Assembly (NCBI GenBank): GCA_049999805.1
Contig: JBNGIO010006246.1
Location: forward strand, 107,812 to 171,811
Origin: Folioceros fuciformis
Lineage: Eukaryota; Anthocerotophyta; Anthocerotopsida; Anthocerotales
Direction: 5' to 3'
Length of the DNA: 64,000 bases
In this document: piece after piece, positions 11,425-21,904 of the stretch
Numbering within the stretch: the first letter of the stretch is position 1
How the letters are laid out: each line of letters opens with the position of its first letter
Position numbers and translations under genes: made by a program
The notes under the pieces: generated by a model
Told to the model about the DNA's origin: nothing
Seen by the model: the letters and a program-made list of their open reading frames with translations, nothing else
Databases searched by the model: none

Positions 11425-12122
11425 GCTGACTTCAAGATTTTCTCTTTCACAGCTGCTGCCGGAAGCTCCTAGTCTTTCTGCGGGACGTGAGACTCAGCAT
11501 CTCCGGTCCACCACTACTTGTCCTCAGTCTGAAGAAACGAAACTGCAACAATCACAGCCCTGTCCCATGCCTCACATGACCACCTAGACATACGACGGAG
11601 GTGAGGGTATCTGAATTCGCTGGAAAGGGGCTCCGCAAGGTGACCAACCCGCCACCCACCAGCACCAGCGACACCAATCCAGAATATCAAGAGTCATCCA
11701 CGATCAATATGTCACTTCTTTCTCAGATTGTTTCATGGATGCCGACAAAATCACTGTTAAAACACATGCCACTGGAGCTAAGAATGGAATTTTAGTCAGT
11801 TTTTTAGCCCTAACTGAGCTTCCGTAACTTTGTCAGAGCTTCGGAATCTCGAACAAAGCAAGTTCCGTATTCATTGCAGAATCTCCAGGAAGCCGGCGCG
11901 GAAGTTATTGATTTCAGAACCTCTCGGAAGCAACCAGCCAGGGTGCGCTGAACAACATGACCGGCTGTGGTTAGCCAACGTCCTTCTGGGTAATTCTCGT
12001 GGTCACAGCTTGGCAGACGCGACTTCTGGAGCAGCATCTGATTCATCACATGTCTGAGATGAAGCATTTGTCGTCAGGCTTTGAGGGCCGCCGGGTTTGG
12101 CAATTTCGAAGGTGAAGACATC
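11425..12122. promoter_or_regulatory. Shared upstream region of CobW-like gene and ERCC1
   Basis: About 700 bp between two divergent start codons. It must hold both promoters and 5' UTRs. I recognise no specific element and no coding exon. Confidence 0.5.
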
Positions 12123-14273
12123 ATGGATGCGGAGCAGGGAACAGGGAACCGTTTTGTGGAGCACATCCCATCCTACTCTGAGGTTTTGGAGCACGACCGT
12201 CCTCGGCCTCCTCCCAACTTTTTCCGGCCCTCGTCATCATCTCAGCAAGATGGGATTCAACGGAGCTCAGATCTTCCAGCAGCTCAGCCGAGCGCAGCAA
12301 CTGGATCGAGCTCCCAAGGAGTCCAAACAAGTGCTGCAGGGGGGCAGCCTAATTCGTTCACTGAGGCTTTCTCCTTCGTGAAGGACACAAAATTCTACGC
12401 TGCGCCTCCGGTTCCTCCTCTTCAAGTGCCAGCCACCCCCCCTGTGCAATGGGGCAATATGGGTGCTGAGAGTGTCTCCAAGCCGGAGTAAGTTTCCTGC
12501 ATTTCGGATAGGGGTCCAGCACTTGGCTGGACGACAGTTCTTCAGCGTATAGCATGTCAGGAACTTCTTTCCCCAACCTGTTATGTTTGGCTGTGCAGAC
12601 CAGCGTCAGTGCATCAGTCTCGAAATGCCATTGTGGTGAGCAAACGGCAGGTATGGTATCAAAATTCTTGGCTCTATTAGATATGTAGTGCTTTCCTAAT
12701 GGTAGTGATGTTGCTTATCCACTTTTGGGGTTGTGGCGGATGTTAGATTCAATTTTCTCTGTTGGCAAATTGCAGCAAGGGAATCCTGTGCTCAAGCACA
12801 TACGAAATGTCAGATGGGTCTTCGGAGATGTGGTGCCAGACTACTTATTGGGCCAATACTCATGTGCTCTCTACATAAGGTGCAAGTTCCTGTTCACAGT
12901 TTGAGGCATCCTCCTGAAGTACAGTGCACGCTTCTTCCATTCTTCATAATGAAATACAAGTAAAGTAACAGAAGGCACTTACTTCTCACAAACAGCTTGC
13001 GATACCACTTGCTGCATCCAGACTATCTCTTTTTCCGAATACGAGAATTACAGAAGAGCTATCGGTTGAGGGTAGTGCTATGTCATGTTGATCTTGTGAG
13101 TAGCACATTCACTATGCCAGGCACTTTTTGTGGGTTCGTTAGTACAGTGGAATTCTTAAACAACAGCGCTCTTCCTTGGATTTGCAGGAGGATGTGATCA
13201 AGCCACTGCATGAAATCACAAAAACGGCTCTGCTTAACGATTGCAGCCTTATATGTGCTTGGAGGTGATTGTCTTACCTCAGATTCTACTTCAGGTTGCG
13301 TCAGTTTGCTACTGCAGATTGCAAGTAGAGTCTTTGAGTCTTCCTTCTCGCTGAGTGTGGGTGGTACTTTACTGGGAGACATCAGGTTGGAAGAACCAAG
13401 ATCATGTCATTGACTGAAGTTTTCGGAAAATTTTCAGTTTAGAGGAATGTGCAAGGTACTTGGAGACTCTGAAGATGTATGAAAACAAGCCCGCTGATGC
13501 TATTCAGGAGCGAACTGATAATGACTATCTGTCTAAGGCAAGCGGCATCTATTGTGTCCTTTCTCTCTGTCCAGCTTGATGTGCGAGCCTGTCCCGACAG
13601 ATCTAGTGCTGTTGTGCAGCTGACTAGCGCATTGACAACAGTGAGGCACATAAACAAAACGGACGTGGTCACACTCGGTTCCTCATTTGGGGTAAGCATC
13701 CTCCTTTGGTCATTGAAGGATGTCACATTGTGCATAGTGTGCACGAACATGAGCCGTGACACTGTCCATGTGCAGACTCTTGCAGCAGTCGTTGGTGGTT
13801 CCATGGAGGACTTCGCTCGATGTCCAGGGGTCGGAGAAAGAAAGGTGAAACGGTTGTATGATGCTTTCAACGAACCTTTCCGACGAGTTCCAAAACAAAT
13901 GCGGCCTAGTGATGTTGGTACAGCCTTGGTTACTAGCCAGGAGAAGGTGTCTGGGGATGCCTCAGAAATTGGAGTCGTCAAGCCGGCAACATCCAAATTG
14001 CTGAAGATGCCGGATGACTCTCTTCGTGATGCTTTGAGTGCAGCTCGCCTTAAGTCTGCGTCGAAGGGCCCTGCAGACCAGTCATTGGAGGACGCAGTCA
14101 GGCTTGGACCTGAAAGTAGGGTAAAACAGTCAGTGGACCATGGCAACGATGTTGATGTGTGTACACAGAGACCATCCAGGGAAAGCTTGCAAGGCCACGA
14201 TAAGCCAGTGGAGGAGAAAGGAAGTCCTTCAGGAGCTGAAATGGGTGACGAAGACTTTGTGTCGTTGGGGTAG
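12123..14273 (+). CDS. ERCC1: ERCC1 nucleotide excision repair endonuclease subunit, multi-exon
   Basis: ERCC1 pairs with XPF; the dimer cuts 5' of bulky lesions and acts in crosslink repair and recombination. After a Pro/Ser-rich N-terminus the central domain reads GNPVLKHIRNVRWVFGDVVPDYLLGQ, SLRYHLLHPDYLFFRIRELQKSYRLRVVL (each shown in part) with introns between, then LEECARYLETLKMYENKPAD. The C-terminal helix-hairpin-helix part has VRHINKTDVVTLGSSFG and RCPGVGERKVKRLYDAFNEPF. A tail of about 110 residues follows, as in plant ERCC1. Exons: about 12123-12487, 12599-12651, 12776-12880, 12996-13095, 13188-13265, 13437-13537, 13620-13691 and 13776-14273. The intron 13538-13619 begins with GC, not GT. 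ATG at 12123 is the first in-frame; stop TAG at 14271-14273. Confidence 0.93.
13538..13619 (+). other. GC-AG intron inside ERCC1
   Basis: The exon ends CTAAG and the intron starts GCAAGC, with the 3' site GTGCAG before CTGACTAGC. This joins DNDYLSK to LTSALTTVRH, which gives the expected length and residues for the ERCC1 family. A GT donor nearby (at 13531) would remove conserved residues. GC donors in the context AG|GCAAG are a known minor class. Confidence 0.75.
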
Positions 14274-15018
14274 ATAAACTCGTATATTTTGCTGAACGTA
14301 AGTCCAAAGCCTCAAAGTTGCAACAATATTATAATCTCCGTAAAAATCTCAACACTGAGCAACACGGATACACATTTTGCTTGGATTCCAAGAAGCTGCA
14401 GCTCTGCAGGAATGTATAATAAATTACGGTCTGCCAGAAAACGCCGAATACTGTAGCTGTACACTTGATAAGGTCTGGATGTTTCTCCAGCCCCAAAGGA
14501 AGGTACAGTGTGGTGCTCCATGGCAAAACGACCAATCAGAGATGCGCCTCCAACGAAGTTGCCTACTGCCTCCACTCTCAAAGAGAAGGCCACTGAGGTG
14601 GCCAACTAAGAATGCGGCTTGTTATCAAATGGCAAGTTGTTGTTGAGGCCCATCTCCCAGAGGTCTTCACACATCAATGGTTCTTCCCAGATCAATGGTT
14701 CTGTGGTAGATGCATACAAAGGCGTCACACGGCGTCAGACATCGTGCCTACAGCGTCGACTACATCGAGGTTAATACACAAGGAAGCGAAGGAACTAGAA
14801 CCTCTACAAACATGAAACAATGAGTGTCTACAAACCCTGCAGACCCTTCACCCACATGTTTGAAGTGACTTCAGAGTCCAAACGTAACAGCAAGTTGTCA
14901 CCCCTGGGACAAACCGTGGAAGTAGGCAAGGTACTACCTAGAAACACTCACTTTCAATTCAAAGAATTCCCATCCCCCTGAGCTACTGCTCGCCTACACA
15001 TCATGTGACGAATGTTTA
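14274..15018. other. Convergent 3' region between ERCC1 and MED32
   Basis: About 745 bp between two facing stop codons, expected to hold 3' UTRs. No conserved coding segment recognised. Confidence 0.5.
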
Positions 15019-15786
15019 CTAGCTCTGGCCACCCTCCACAAACGAGCCTTCAGGCCCATTCACATTCAGACCAGATTGAGAGGGACCTGATAGAGTGGCC
15101 GCGGAAGGTGCTCCCTGTTGAAGATCTAAGACTAGACCTCGAACGGTCTTGCTCAACTGCTCCAGACGGGTTGCACTCAGAGGAGCTACTCCCTGCTTGT
15201 GCGTCCCTTCCTCTGTCATCTTAGCGAGCTTCGAAGCAATAGGACCGGTTGCTTCATCGATTATACACTCAGAACACATCCTCTGCCTCACAGACTCCTG
15301 TAAAAGAAGAAACGGACTGTCGTCAACTTGAAGGCTGGGAGGATAGCTGTACCACCGCTGCTCACAAGAGTTGACATGAACCCTCGGGCCCCTGGGTTGT
15401 ATCAAATGGTGTGAGCAGCAATTCGAGAGCCTCAAACTTACTAGAATCTCCTGCGCCCGGTCACAAGCAAAATAGAACAGCTGCTCGTTGTTGACGTACA
15501 GCTCCAATGCCGTTCGAACCCTGGTCGTAGACATCGGTCGTATCAGCAAGCTGAAACAAGACGCTGCCTTGACACACAAAGTTCTGGACGTCAGCACACG
15601 TACTGAGTTTCCGATTGCGACTCTCTGGCTTCCGCAACAGCTAACGCCGAGGCCATAAGCGCCTGCTCAAGAGGAAAGTGTCGTGAGCTTCACATCAAGA
15701 CAACGAGACGAACGAACAACAAGAAGTCATTCACCACGACGCCCCACGTCGAACGTCTTCTCCATGTTTTGCACGAGCTCCTCCAT
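15019..15786 (-). CDS. MED32: Mediator tail subunit MED32 (plant-specific), multi-exon
   Basis: MED32 is a small plant Mediator subunit that helps link transcription factors to RNA polymerase II. The minus-strand ATG at 15786 starts MEELVQNMEKTFD. Further exons give ALMASALAVAEARESQSETQ and TTRVRTALELYVNNEQLFYFACDRAQEIL. The last exon holds the hallmark ESVRQRMCSECIIDEATGP and PLSATRLEQLSKTVRGLVLDLQQG, which fits my memory of Arabidopsis MED32. Stop TAG lies at 15019-15021. The total is about 160 residues, near the family's usual size. Boundaries: about 15786-15748, 15665-15604, 15550-15454 and 15298-15019. The exact join of the second and third exons is less certain. Confidence 0.82.
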
Positions 15787-16174
15787 CTTTCCAAGCCACT
15801 GCCCCCCCGAGGATAGCCTACATCACAGCACTGCTCGCTCGTTCGAGTGCCGGACCATGTCGTGCGGTATCTTGACCTACAACGAAGAGAAGGGATTTAA
15901 GCCACTTCGAGGACACCAGTCGCCTATGTATTCGGTCCAGGTTCTCGATAAGCGAAATTTAGGAAGGAACTTTTTCATAGGTATGTCGGTGCAATTGCCA
16001 ATTCCCACGCAGCTGCCTATACAAGTCCTGTCTTCACTACGAGACCAGAGTGGAGTCGACAAAATAGGTGTGATTTTGAAAATGGCTATCTACTTTACAG
16101 AGGGATGAGGGATGGCCTCTGCTGCTGTTGAGCAGGCAGGCTCCCAATCGAAGCCCACACTAATCACGGCTAGC
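15787..16174. other. Region between PsbW stop and MED32 start
   Basis: 388 bp between two genes on the minus strand. It should contain the PsbW 3' UTR and the MED32 promoter. A plus-strand open frame (15683-16108) has no family resemblance. Confidence 0.45.
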
Positions 16175-16717
16175 TCACAATGAGAGGCCTGAATCATCGT
16201 CTCCCTCCGGCAGGCCAGAAGAGTAGACGAAGTAAAGCGACCAAATGAGAGTGGTGACTCCCACCAAGATCCATCCCAACTTGGAGTTGCTCACTCCCAG
16301 GGACAAACCAGTTCCCTCGGTCGACAGTCTTTCATCGACCAGAGCCACGGCGGGGTGAGCAACGGCGAGGTACGCTGCGCTGGAAGCTGCAGCGGCGATC
16401 TTGGAGAAGGCATCGACTTTCTCCTCCTTCTTCTCCGCAGAGCAAACAATACGTGCCCGTTGCAGGACCGGCAAGCCTGCGCACACGGCAAGCGTTCAGG
16501 ACAACCTCTCCAGGAAGAAAACAGCAACCCGATCTTGGCCAATTCGATCGGCCAGGCCACCAATTCCAAGGACCAGATCAGCGGCTACGAAACGGATTGC
16601 CGTGCAGAACTCACCGACTACGGAAGCGCCAACAGCGCGCTGGCTGGTAGAGCTCAGGGGCTTCTGAACGAAGCAGGTGGCGGCAGCAGCACAGGAGGTA
16701 GCGGCGACGGCAGCCAT
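16175..16717 (-). CDS. PSBW: Photosystem II reaction-centre protein W (PsbW), plastid, two exons
   Basis: PsbW is a one-span thylakoid protein that stabilises PSII-LHCII supercomplexes. Exon 1 (from ATG at 16717) encodes a transit peptide, [20 protein letters not shown] and onward to [17 protein letters not shown] donor ends it, and the 3' site GTGCGCAG precedes [20 protein letters not shown]. The second, hydrophobic thylakoid-targeting part reads [12 protein letters not shown]. The mature protein begins [13 protein letters not shown], has a single membrane span [18 protein letters not shown] and an acidic C-terminus [10 protein letters not shown], ending in TGA at 16175-16177. These are the standard PsbW parts in order. 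A perfect G-box palindrome sits 196 bp upstream. Confidence 0.95.
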
Positions 16718-16912
16718 GGTAACGACTAGGGTTAGATACGCCCTCCGGACTGTTCGGTAAGCGGGAAAGGAAAGACGACGCCTGCTATCGACTCCAGCAG
16801 CTGAAGATATCACGGCGCGGAAATCGACTGAAGGCCCACAGCTTTGGCCACGGAAAGCCATCCCCGGCTTCGTGAAGTAGATAAGGGCGCAATCCGATGA
16901 CGGGCTGTCACA

Positions 16913-16928
16913 CCTGCCACGTGGCAGG
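16913..16928. promoter_or_regulatory. Perfect 16-bp palindrome with CACGTG G-box core upstream of PsbW
   Basis: CCTGCCACGTGGCAGG equals its own reverse complement. It contains GCCACGTGGC, the strong G-box bound by plant bZIP (GBF, HY5-type) and bHLH (PIF-type) factors. It lies about 195-211 bp upstream of the PsbW ATG, a plausible place for a light-response element in a photosynthesis gene. The regulatory role is inference. Confidence 0.65.
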
Positions 16929-18660
16929 TTCGATCCTTGCCCCCCTCCAAACGCGAACAAGCTTGGACTTCCCTTCGGTTTTGCGATAAAATAAATTCGA
17001 AAGCCCATGTGAACACGAATTGTGTAACCGACGTTCGTTACCTTTTTAATGTAGCTTTGGAAGAGCGTGAAGAAATCGCATTAGCCGTTTATTGGCACAC
17101 CAGAGCGGATGGAGGGGCCGCGCTCGACTTTTCCATCAACACTACCAAACTGTCTGCGTCCACAACTAGGCCCGTGCCTAGCCCGGTCTTGGAGGTGAGA
17201 GCCAAGCCTTGAGGACAGGCCATGGAGCTCACTGCCGCCTCAGGGCAAGACCTCTTGCAGAAACCTCAGTTTGGAAATTGACCCCAGATGGTATGTTAGT
17301 TAGATTCAACAATCTTCTTAACAAGATCACAGTAGTCTACTTGTAGACTAACAAGCACCATTGCCTCTCTGAGCATCAATGAACAACAATGGCTTTGTCT
17401 CTTAATGTGTTGAAATTGGAAAGAAGAAATGGGAAACATGATCAATCTTGTATGTGAAACAAAGCCAAGGGTTTACGAATATCAATCACTTCTAGGTCTT
17501 ACACAAATAAGATGTTCAGGAAGTGTTGTTGCGTAAGCAAATCCACCTTCCAATGTTTGTTGTGTTAAAACTGGTTCTTTTGGTCTTCAAGAAAGACTCA
17601 CAGTTCAAAAAGCCATTCTTGTGGATGCAAAACTTGGTATGGCTCTGTGATGTTAGCAACTCGAAACACTCTTCAAGCTATTGGTGACTGCTATATATAC
17701 AACACAACTACAATTTGGAATGTTAGTAATAAGATCAAGATTTGTGCCAAACGGTCAAATTCCACTAAAATGGTCTTTGGATGAAACCATATATGCATTA
17801 ATGCATTGCATAGTGTCTTATGGACGTTAGTCAAGTGAATTGATGCCTAGGGCAGAGTGCGCATGTAGACCCCACACTCTGTCCTAGGCCCCTCTTCATC
17901 TGAAGCCTCTTTTATCAGCGTACTTTAATCTCAGAGTATGTCTCATTGTGATAAGAGTGAACTCAAAAATTCATTGTTAAATTCAAAAGCGTGAAAAAGA
18001 TGTCTATAGGAATGGTGTTCTCCCTCTATCTTCTGTGGTAGCCTTCTTTCTTCTGTGGTGGCCTTCTTTCGACAATGTGTATCCATTGTTTTGCAACGAA
18101 CAAATAGCAACAAGTATAAGTCAAGCGGCTTCTTCGACACCAAGCGGCTTCTTCGGCACCGGTGGTAGGTAGGCCTTTTGTTATTCCACATCATAACATT
18201 TTGGGAGCAGGAAGTAGTTTTTGAAAATGATATTCGTAGGGAAGAGTATCTCTTTTTACCTTTGGCCCTAATGGACTGTTCCTCCCATCTTTGGAGTTGA
18301 TTTTGTTTTTATCCACATATTTGCCGTATACTAAGAATGTTGGCATCGTATGTATTATCTTGACCAGTATTGCTTCTTTTTTTTCTACCATATCTTTAAT
18401 GTTGGCTCCATTCATCAAAGAATTGTTAACACTTCTTTTCCTTCTCGGAGCTGCAGCATACCATGACTCCCTCTGCAAGGACATGCATGTGTTAGATACT
18501 TAGGTGCTTGCTGGAATCGTAGCTGGCTGCCTAAGCCGTGGCAGGGATGCAGACCTAACTAACGCACATAACATTTTACAAATCACGACCAATGACAACA
18601 GTTCTCTGGTGTTGGTCGCACCAATGAGGTGCTTCGGCCTCGAACCACATCCAGTAACCA
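16929..18660. other. Intergenic, AT-richer stretch between PsbW and calnexin
   Basis: About 17220-18480 is AT-richer than its surroundings and has no recognisable exon. It contains two short perfect-to-near-perfect direct repeats (18031-18070 and 18122-18159). It may be an old transposon remnant, but I see no pol, integrase or terminal-repeat signature. Confidence 0.4.
18031..18159. repeat. Two adjacent short direct repeats
   Basis: 18031-18050 and 18051-18070 are 20-base neighbours differing by one base (TTCTGTGGTAGCCTTCTTTC type). 18122-18140 and 18141-18159 are 19-base neighbours differing by one base (CAAGCGGCTTCTTCGACAC type). Both look like replication-slippage duplications. Confidence 0.8.
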
Positions 18661-18664
18661 GTCG

Positions 18665-18672
18665 CCACGTCA
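18665..18672. promoter_or_regulatory. UPRE-like CCACGTCA upstream of calnexin
   Basis: CCACGTCA is the reverse complement of TGACGTGG, the core of the unfolded protein response element bound by XBP1-type and plant bZIP28/60-type factors. It lies about 350 bp before the calnexin ATG, and a second ACGTGG follows at 18682. ER chaperone genes are typical targets, so this is plausible but unproven. Confidence 0.45.
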
Positions 18673-19022
18673 CCGCTGTATACGTGGGAGGGCCGGGTGC
18701 AAATGGGCACATAACAATGTAAGGAGGAAGCAGATCGGGACCTGCGACCACGCCCTAATTCGTTAGTCAACCGAGGCTGATGGCAAAATAAGAACGCCCC
18801 GGGTTTAAGGGTCCTTTCGTGACGCTCCTGCTCGTGCTACAAAGCAGCGTCTAGGGTCGGTTGGGAGGGACGAGTCAGGCTTAGTAGCAGCGTTACCAGC
18901 CGCACAGACCGGCGCAGCGCGGTGTCGGATTGCGATCAGCAGTGCCACTGGAGCTTTGATGCGGATTTCGGGGTCTGGCAACTGTCGCTGGTGACTTCTT
19001 TTGCCACTTCAAGAAAGGAGCT

Positions 19023-21332
19023 ATGGAGCAGCGGCTTCTGGTGCAGCTGGTGCTGGCGGCTTTGCTGCTGTGTTCTGCGGCCGTGCGTGCTTCCGAGGTG
19101 AGTGTTGCAGCTCGCGTCTCGTTCTTGCGAGAGTTCCCCCCACCCGTCCGCCCGCTTGTTTCCATGCCGGATAGGTATTTCTTGCAGCCCACTAGGTCAT
19201 CCGTACATTTGAGGCGAGGTAGATCCTTGCCTGCCTGGCTCCGTTCTTCTGCGCTGCTGCACCCTCGCTGCCATCGTGTGCTTAGGCTTGCTTGTTTCGT
19301 GCAGGTTTTCTATGACTCCTTCGACGAGACGTGGGAGGGCCGGTGGATCGCTTCCGAGAGAGCTGATTATCAGGGTACGTCGATGGCCTGGCTCTGCTTG
19401 CCTGTGAAGGGCTGGATCCGGTTGAGGTTTTTTTTTTAATCTTTTTCCAATTTGTGTGCAAGATCTGGGGTAGTTGTGGTAGGGTTAAAGAAGGGGGTTT
19501 GAGAAGCTGCGGTTTGTTGTGGCAGGGAAGTGGAAGCATGAGGTTAGTAAAGGGCATTCCGACCACGGGCTTTTGGCTAGTGAGAAGGCGCGGAAGTATG
19601 GCATAGCTGTAGATCTACCCGAGAAGGTGGAATTGGGAGACAACACCGTGGTTTTGCAGTACGATCTGAGGCTGCAGAGCGGGTTGGAGTGTGGCGGGGC
19701 CTACCTCAAGTTCTTGGTTCCGCAAGAAGCCGGCTGGACCCCGAGCCAGTTCGACAATGAGTCCCCCTACTCCATCATGTTCGGGCCCGACAGGTGCGGG
19801 GCGACCAATAAGGTTCATTTCATCTTCAAGCACAAGAACCCGAAGACGGGAGCTCTTGTGGAGCATCACCTGAAGAACCCGCCGACTCCAGTCAACGACA
19901 AGTTCTCGCATGTGTACACGGCTGTGCTGTATCCCAATAACTCGGTGAGCATTCTTGTGGATGGAGAGGTGAAGAAGACCGCCGATCTGTTGTCCAACGA
20001 CTTCGAACCCTCGGTGATTCCACCTAGCACCATTCCTGATCCTGAAGATAAGAAGCCGGAGGACTGGGATGAGAGAGCTAAGATCCCTGATCCCGAGGCA
20101 ACGAAGCCTGATGACTGGGATGAGACGGCTCCTCGGGAAATTGAGGATGCTGAGGCTGTGAAGCCTAAAGGTTGGCTGGATGATGAGCCTGATGAAGTTG
20201 ACGACCCGGCAGCACAGAAGCCTGAGGATTGGGACGATGAGGAGGATGGCGAATGGGAGGCACCGAAGATCCCCAACCCCAAGTGTGACGAGGCCCCTGG
20301 TTGTGGTGAATGGAAGCGGCCCACGAAAAGGAATCCGGCGTTCAAAGGCAAATGGACCGCACGTTCCATCGACAATCCAGCATATAAGGGAATCTGGTCG
20401 CCCAGGCAGATCCCCAACCCAGACCACTTCGAGCTGGAGAGACCTGAGTTGTTGCCCATTCGAGCTATCGGCATCGAGATCTGGACCATGCAAGATGGAA
20501 TCTTGTTTGACAACGTCCTCGTTGCCCGTGATGAGGAGACAGCGAAGAAGTACAGAGACGAGGAGTGGAAGCCGAAGTTCGACGCTGAGAAGGAGTTGCA
20601 AGATGATGATGACGATGAGGATGAAGAGGGTGAGAAGAAGTCTGCACTGGACATTGATGCCATCAAGGTACTTCGTCGCAATACCCTTCCCGGTCATCTA
20701 GGCTCTTTCCGTTTCGCCCCTGCATGTGTGAAACAACTGAATGATCTGCTGTCGCAGAAAAAGTTGTTCCAACAACTGCACAAGGTGGCTGACGTCCCAG
20801 CCTTGGCTTCATATAAGCACCATTTGAAGGTACGCCTATGGTCGTGGCTTGTGTGATGTTTCTTTGTTGGTTGCGGGAAGTGAAGTTGGGTGGTTTGTGG
20901 CCTTCGTCGTCCAGTCGAGTTTCTAAGACGTTGCCGCTCGTGAATGTTTCAGGACCTTATCAAGAGGGGTGAGGATAACTCAACGTTGACCCTTGTCATC
21001 TTTGGATCAATTCCAGTCATCCTCTTCCTGGTCGCTTTGAGGACCTTGTTCGGCGGAAAGAAGCCTTCTGCGGTAAGTGACGAGCCCCCTACATGGTTAT
21101 AACTCGTCTTGGGTTTGATGTGTAGGGTGTGACCTCGCGGTATGGCACGTGGTGTGTGTAGGGTGTTACCAAGTCAAAGAAAGAGGATATCACGTCTCCA
21201 GATGATGTGTCTGACAAGGCTAAAGACGAGTCGGCGGAAGGAACCCTCGAGAAGGAGGCTTCCGGTGAGATAGAAAAGGAGACCGAGGAGGTCGCCGGGG
21301 CTCGGCAAAGGCGACCCAGGAGAGAGACATGA
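19023..21332 (+). CDS. CNX1: Calnexin, ER membrane lectin chaperone, multi-exon
   Basis: Calnexin binds monoglucosylated glycoproteins in the ER and aids their folding. The ATG at 19023 begins a signal peptide, MEQRLLVQLVLAALLLCSAA. The lectin domain has FYDSFDETWEGRW, GLLASEKARKYGIAV, CGGAYLKFL, SPYSIMFGPDRCG and KVHFIFKHKNP. The proline-rich P-domain arm shows repeated motif 1 (IPDPEDKKPEDWDE, IPDPEATKPDDWDE and so on) and motif 2 (GEWKRPTKRNPAFKG, ARSIDNPAYKGIW, RQIPNPDHFE). After an acidic stretch, DDDDDEDEEGEKK, come short exons (KLFQQLHKVADVPALASYKHHLK; DLIKRGEDNS) and one membrane span LTLVIFGSIPVILFLVALRTLF. The charged cytosolic tail ends RRPRRET, much like other calnexins. Stop TGA is at 21330-21332. 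Confidence 0.96.
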
Positions 21333-21904
21333 TTGGCATGTTTAACAGTAGGGATCTTGAAAGGGTGGCGAGTGCCTGAGGCTTGCCCTGCCCTCCCAAG
21401 TTTTGTTATTAGAATTGTGGAGTGGAAAGATTTTAGCGCTGCAGGTGACAGCGAGCCGAGTAGGGTATTACAGTAGATAGTACTTTGTAGAACTCCCTGC
21501 AGCTCGTGTCCTGGGTATTCGGAAAGTTAACTTGTTGGGACGGCTGTCCAACTGCGGGGTGCGCTTTGCTGCAGGATTGATTTACCTCCATCGTAATCCT
21601 TTCTTCCCTGCTACCAGATCTCTGATAACATGCACGAAGCGGGGTGCATATTCCTCAAAGGCGATGTACGGCTGGAATATTTGTGCATTTATGTACATAA
21701 ATACGCATATGGTATTGGGAGGTTTCTTCCAATGCTGAGATATCATTCGATACTGATACTGATGTATGTATCTGGGAGACTCGTGGCGCGTTCCAGGAGA
21801 TCGGGGCAGTAAGCATTTGTATGTGGGGCTGGAGACCCGTCCGGGCTTTGAGGCAGCGTCACCAGCGGGGCTTTCCTTGTAGCTCCAGAGCGTGACCTTC
21901 TTCA
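21333..21904. other. Region after calnexin
   Basis: About 570 bp holding the calnexin 3' UTR. No coding similarity recognised. Confidence 0.45.

Noticed and set aside
13439-14146. A 235-codon minus-strand open frame across ERCC1
   Set aside because: It overlaps conserved ERCC1 exons and has no recognisable domain.
16890-16946. A tRNA gene suggested by GCAGGTTCGATCCTTGC, which forms a good T-arm, near a TGTCACACC anticodon-like stretch
   Set aside because: The anticodon stem and acceptor stem do not pair, and the same bases are better explained by the perfect G-box palindrome.
19615-20697. A 360-codon open frame on the minus strand opposite calnexin
   Set aside because: It is antisense to a strongly conserved calnexin exon and arises from its base composition; its sequence resembles no family.
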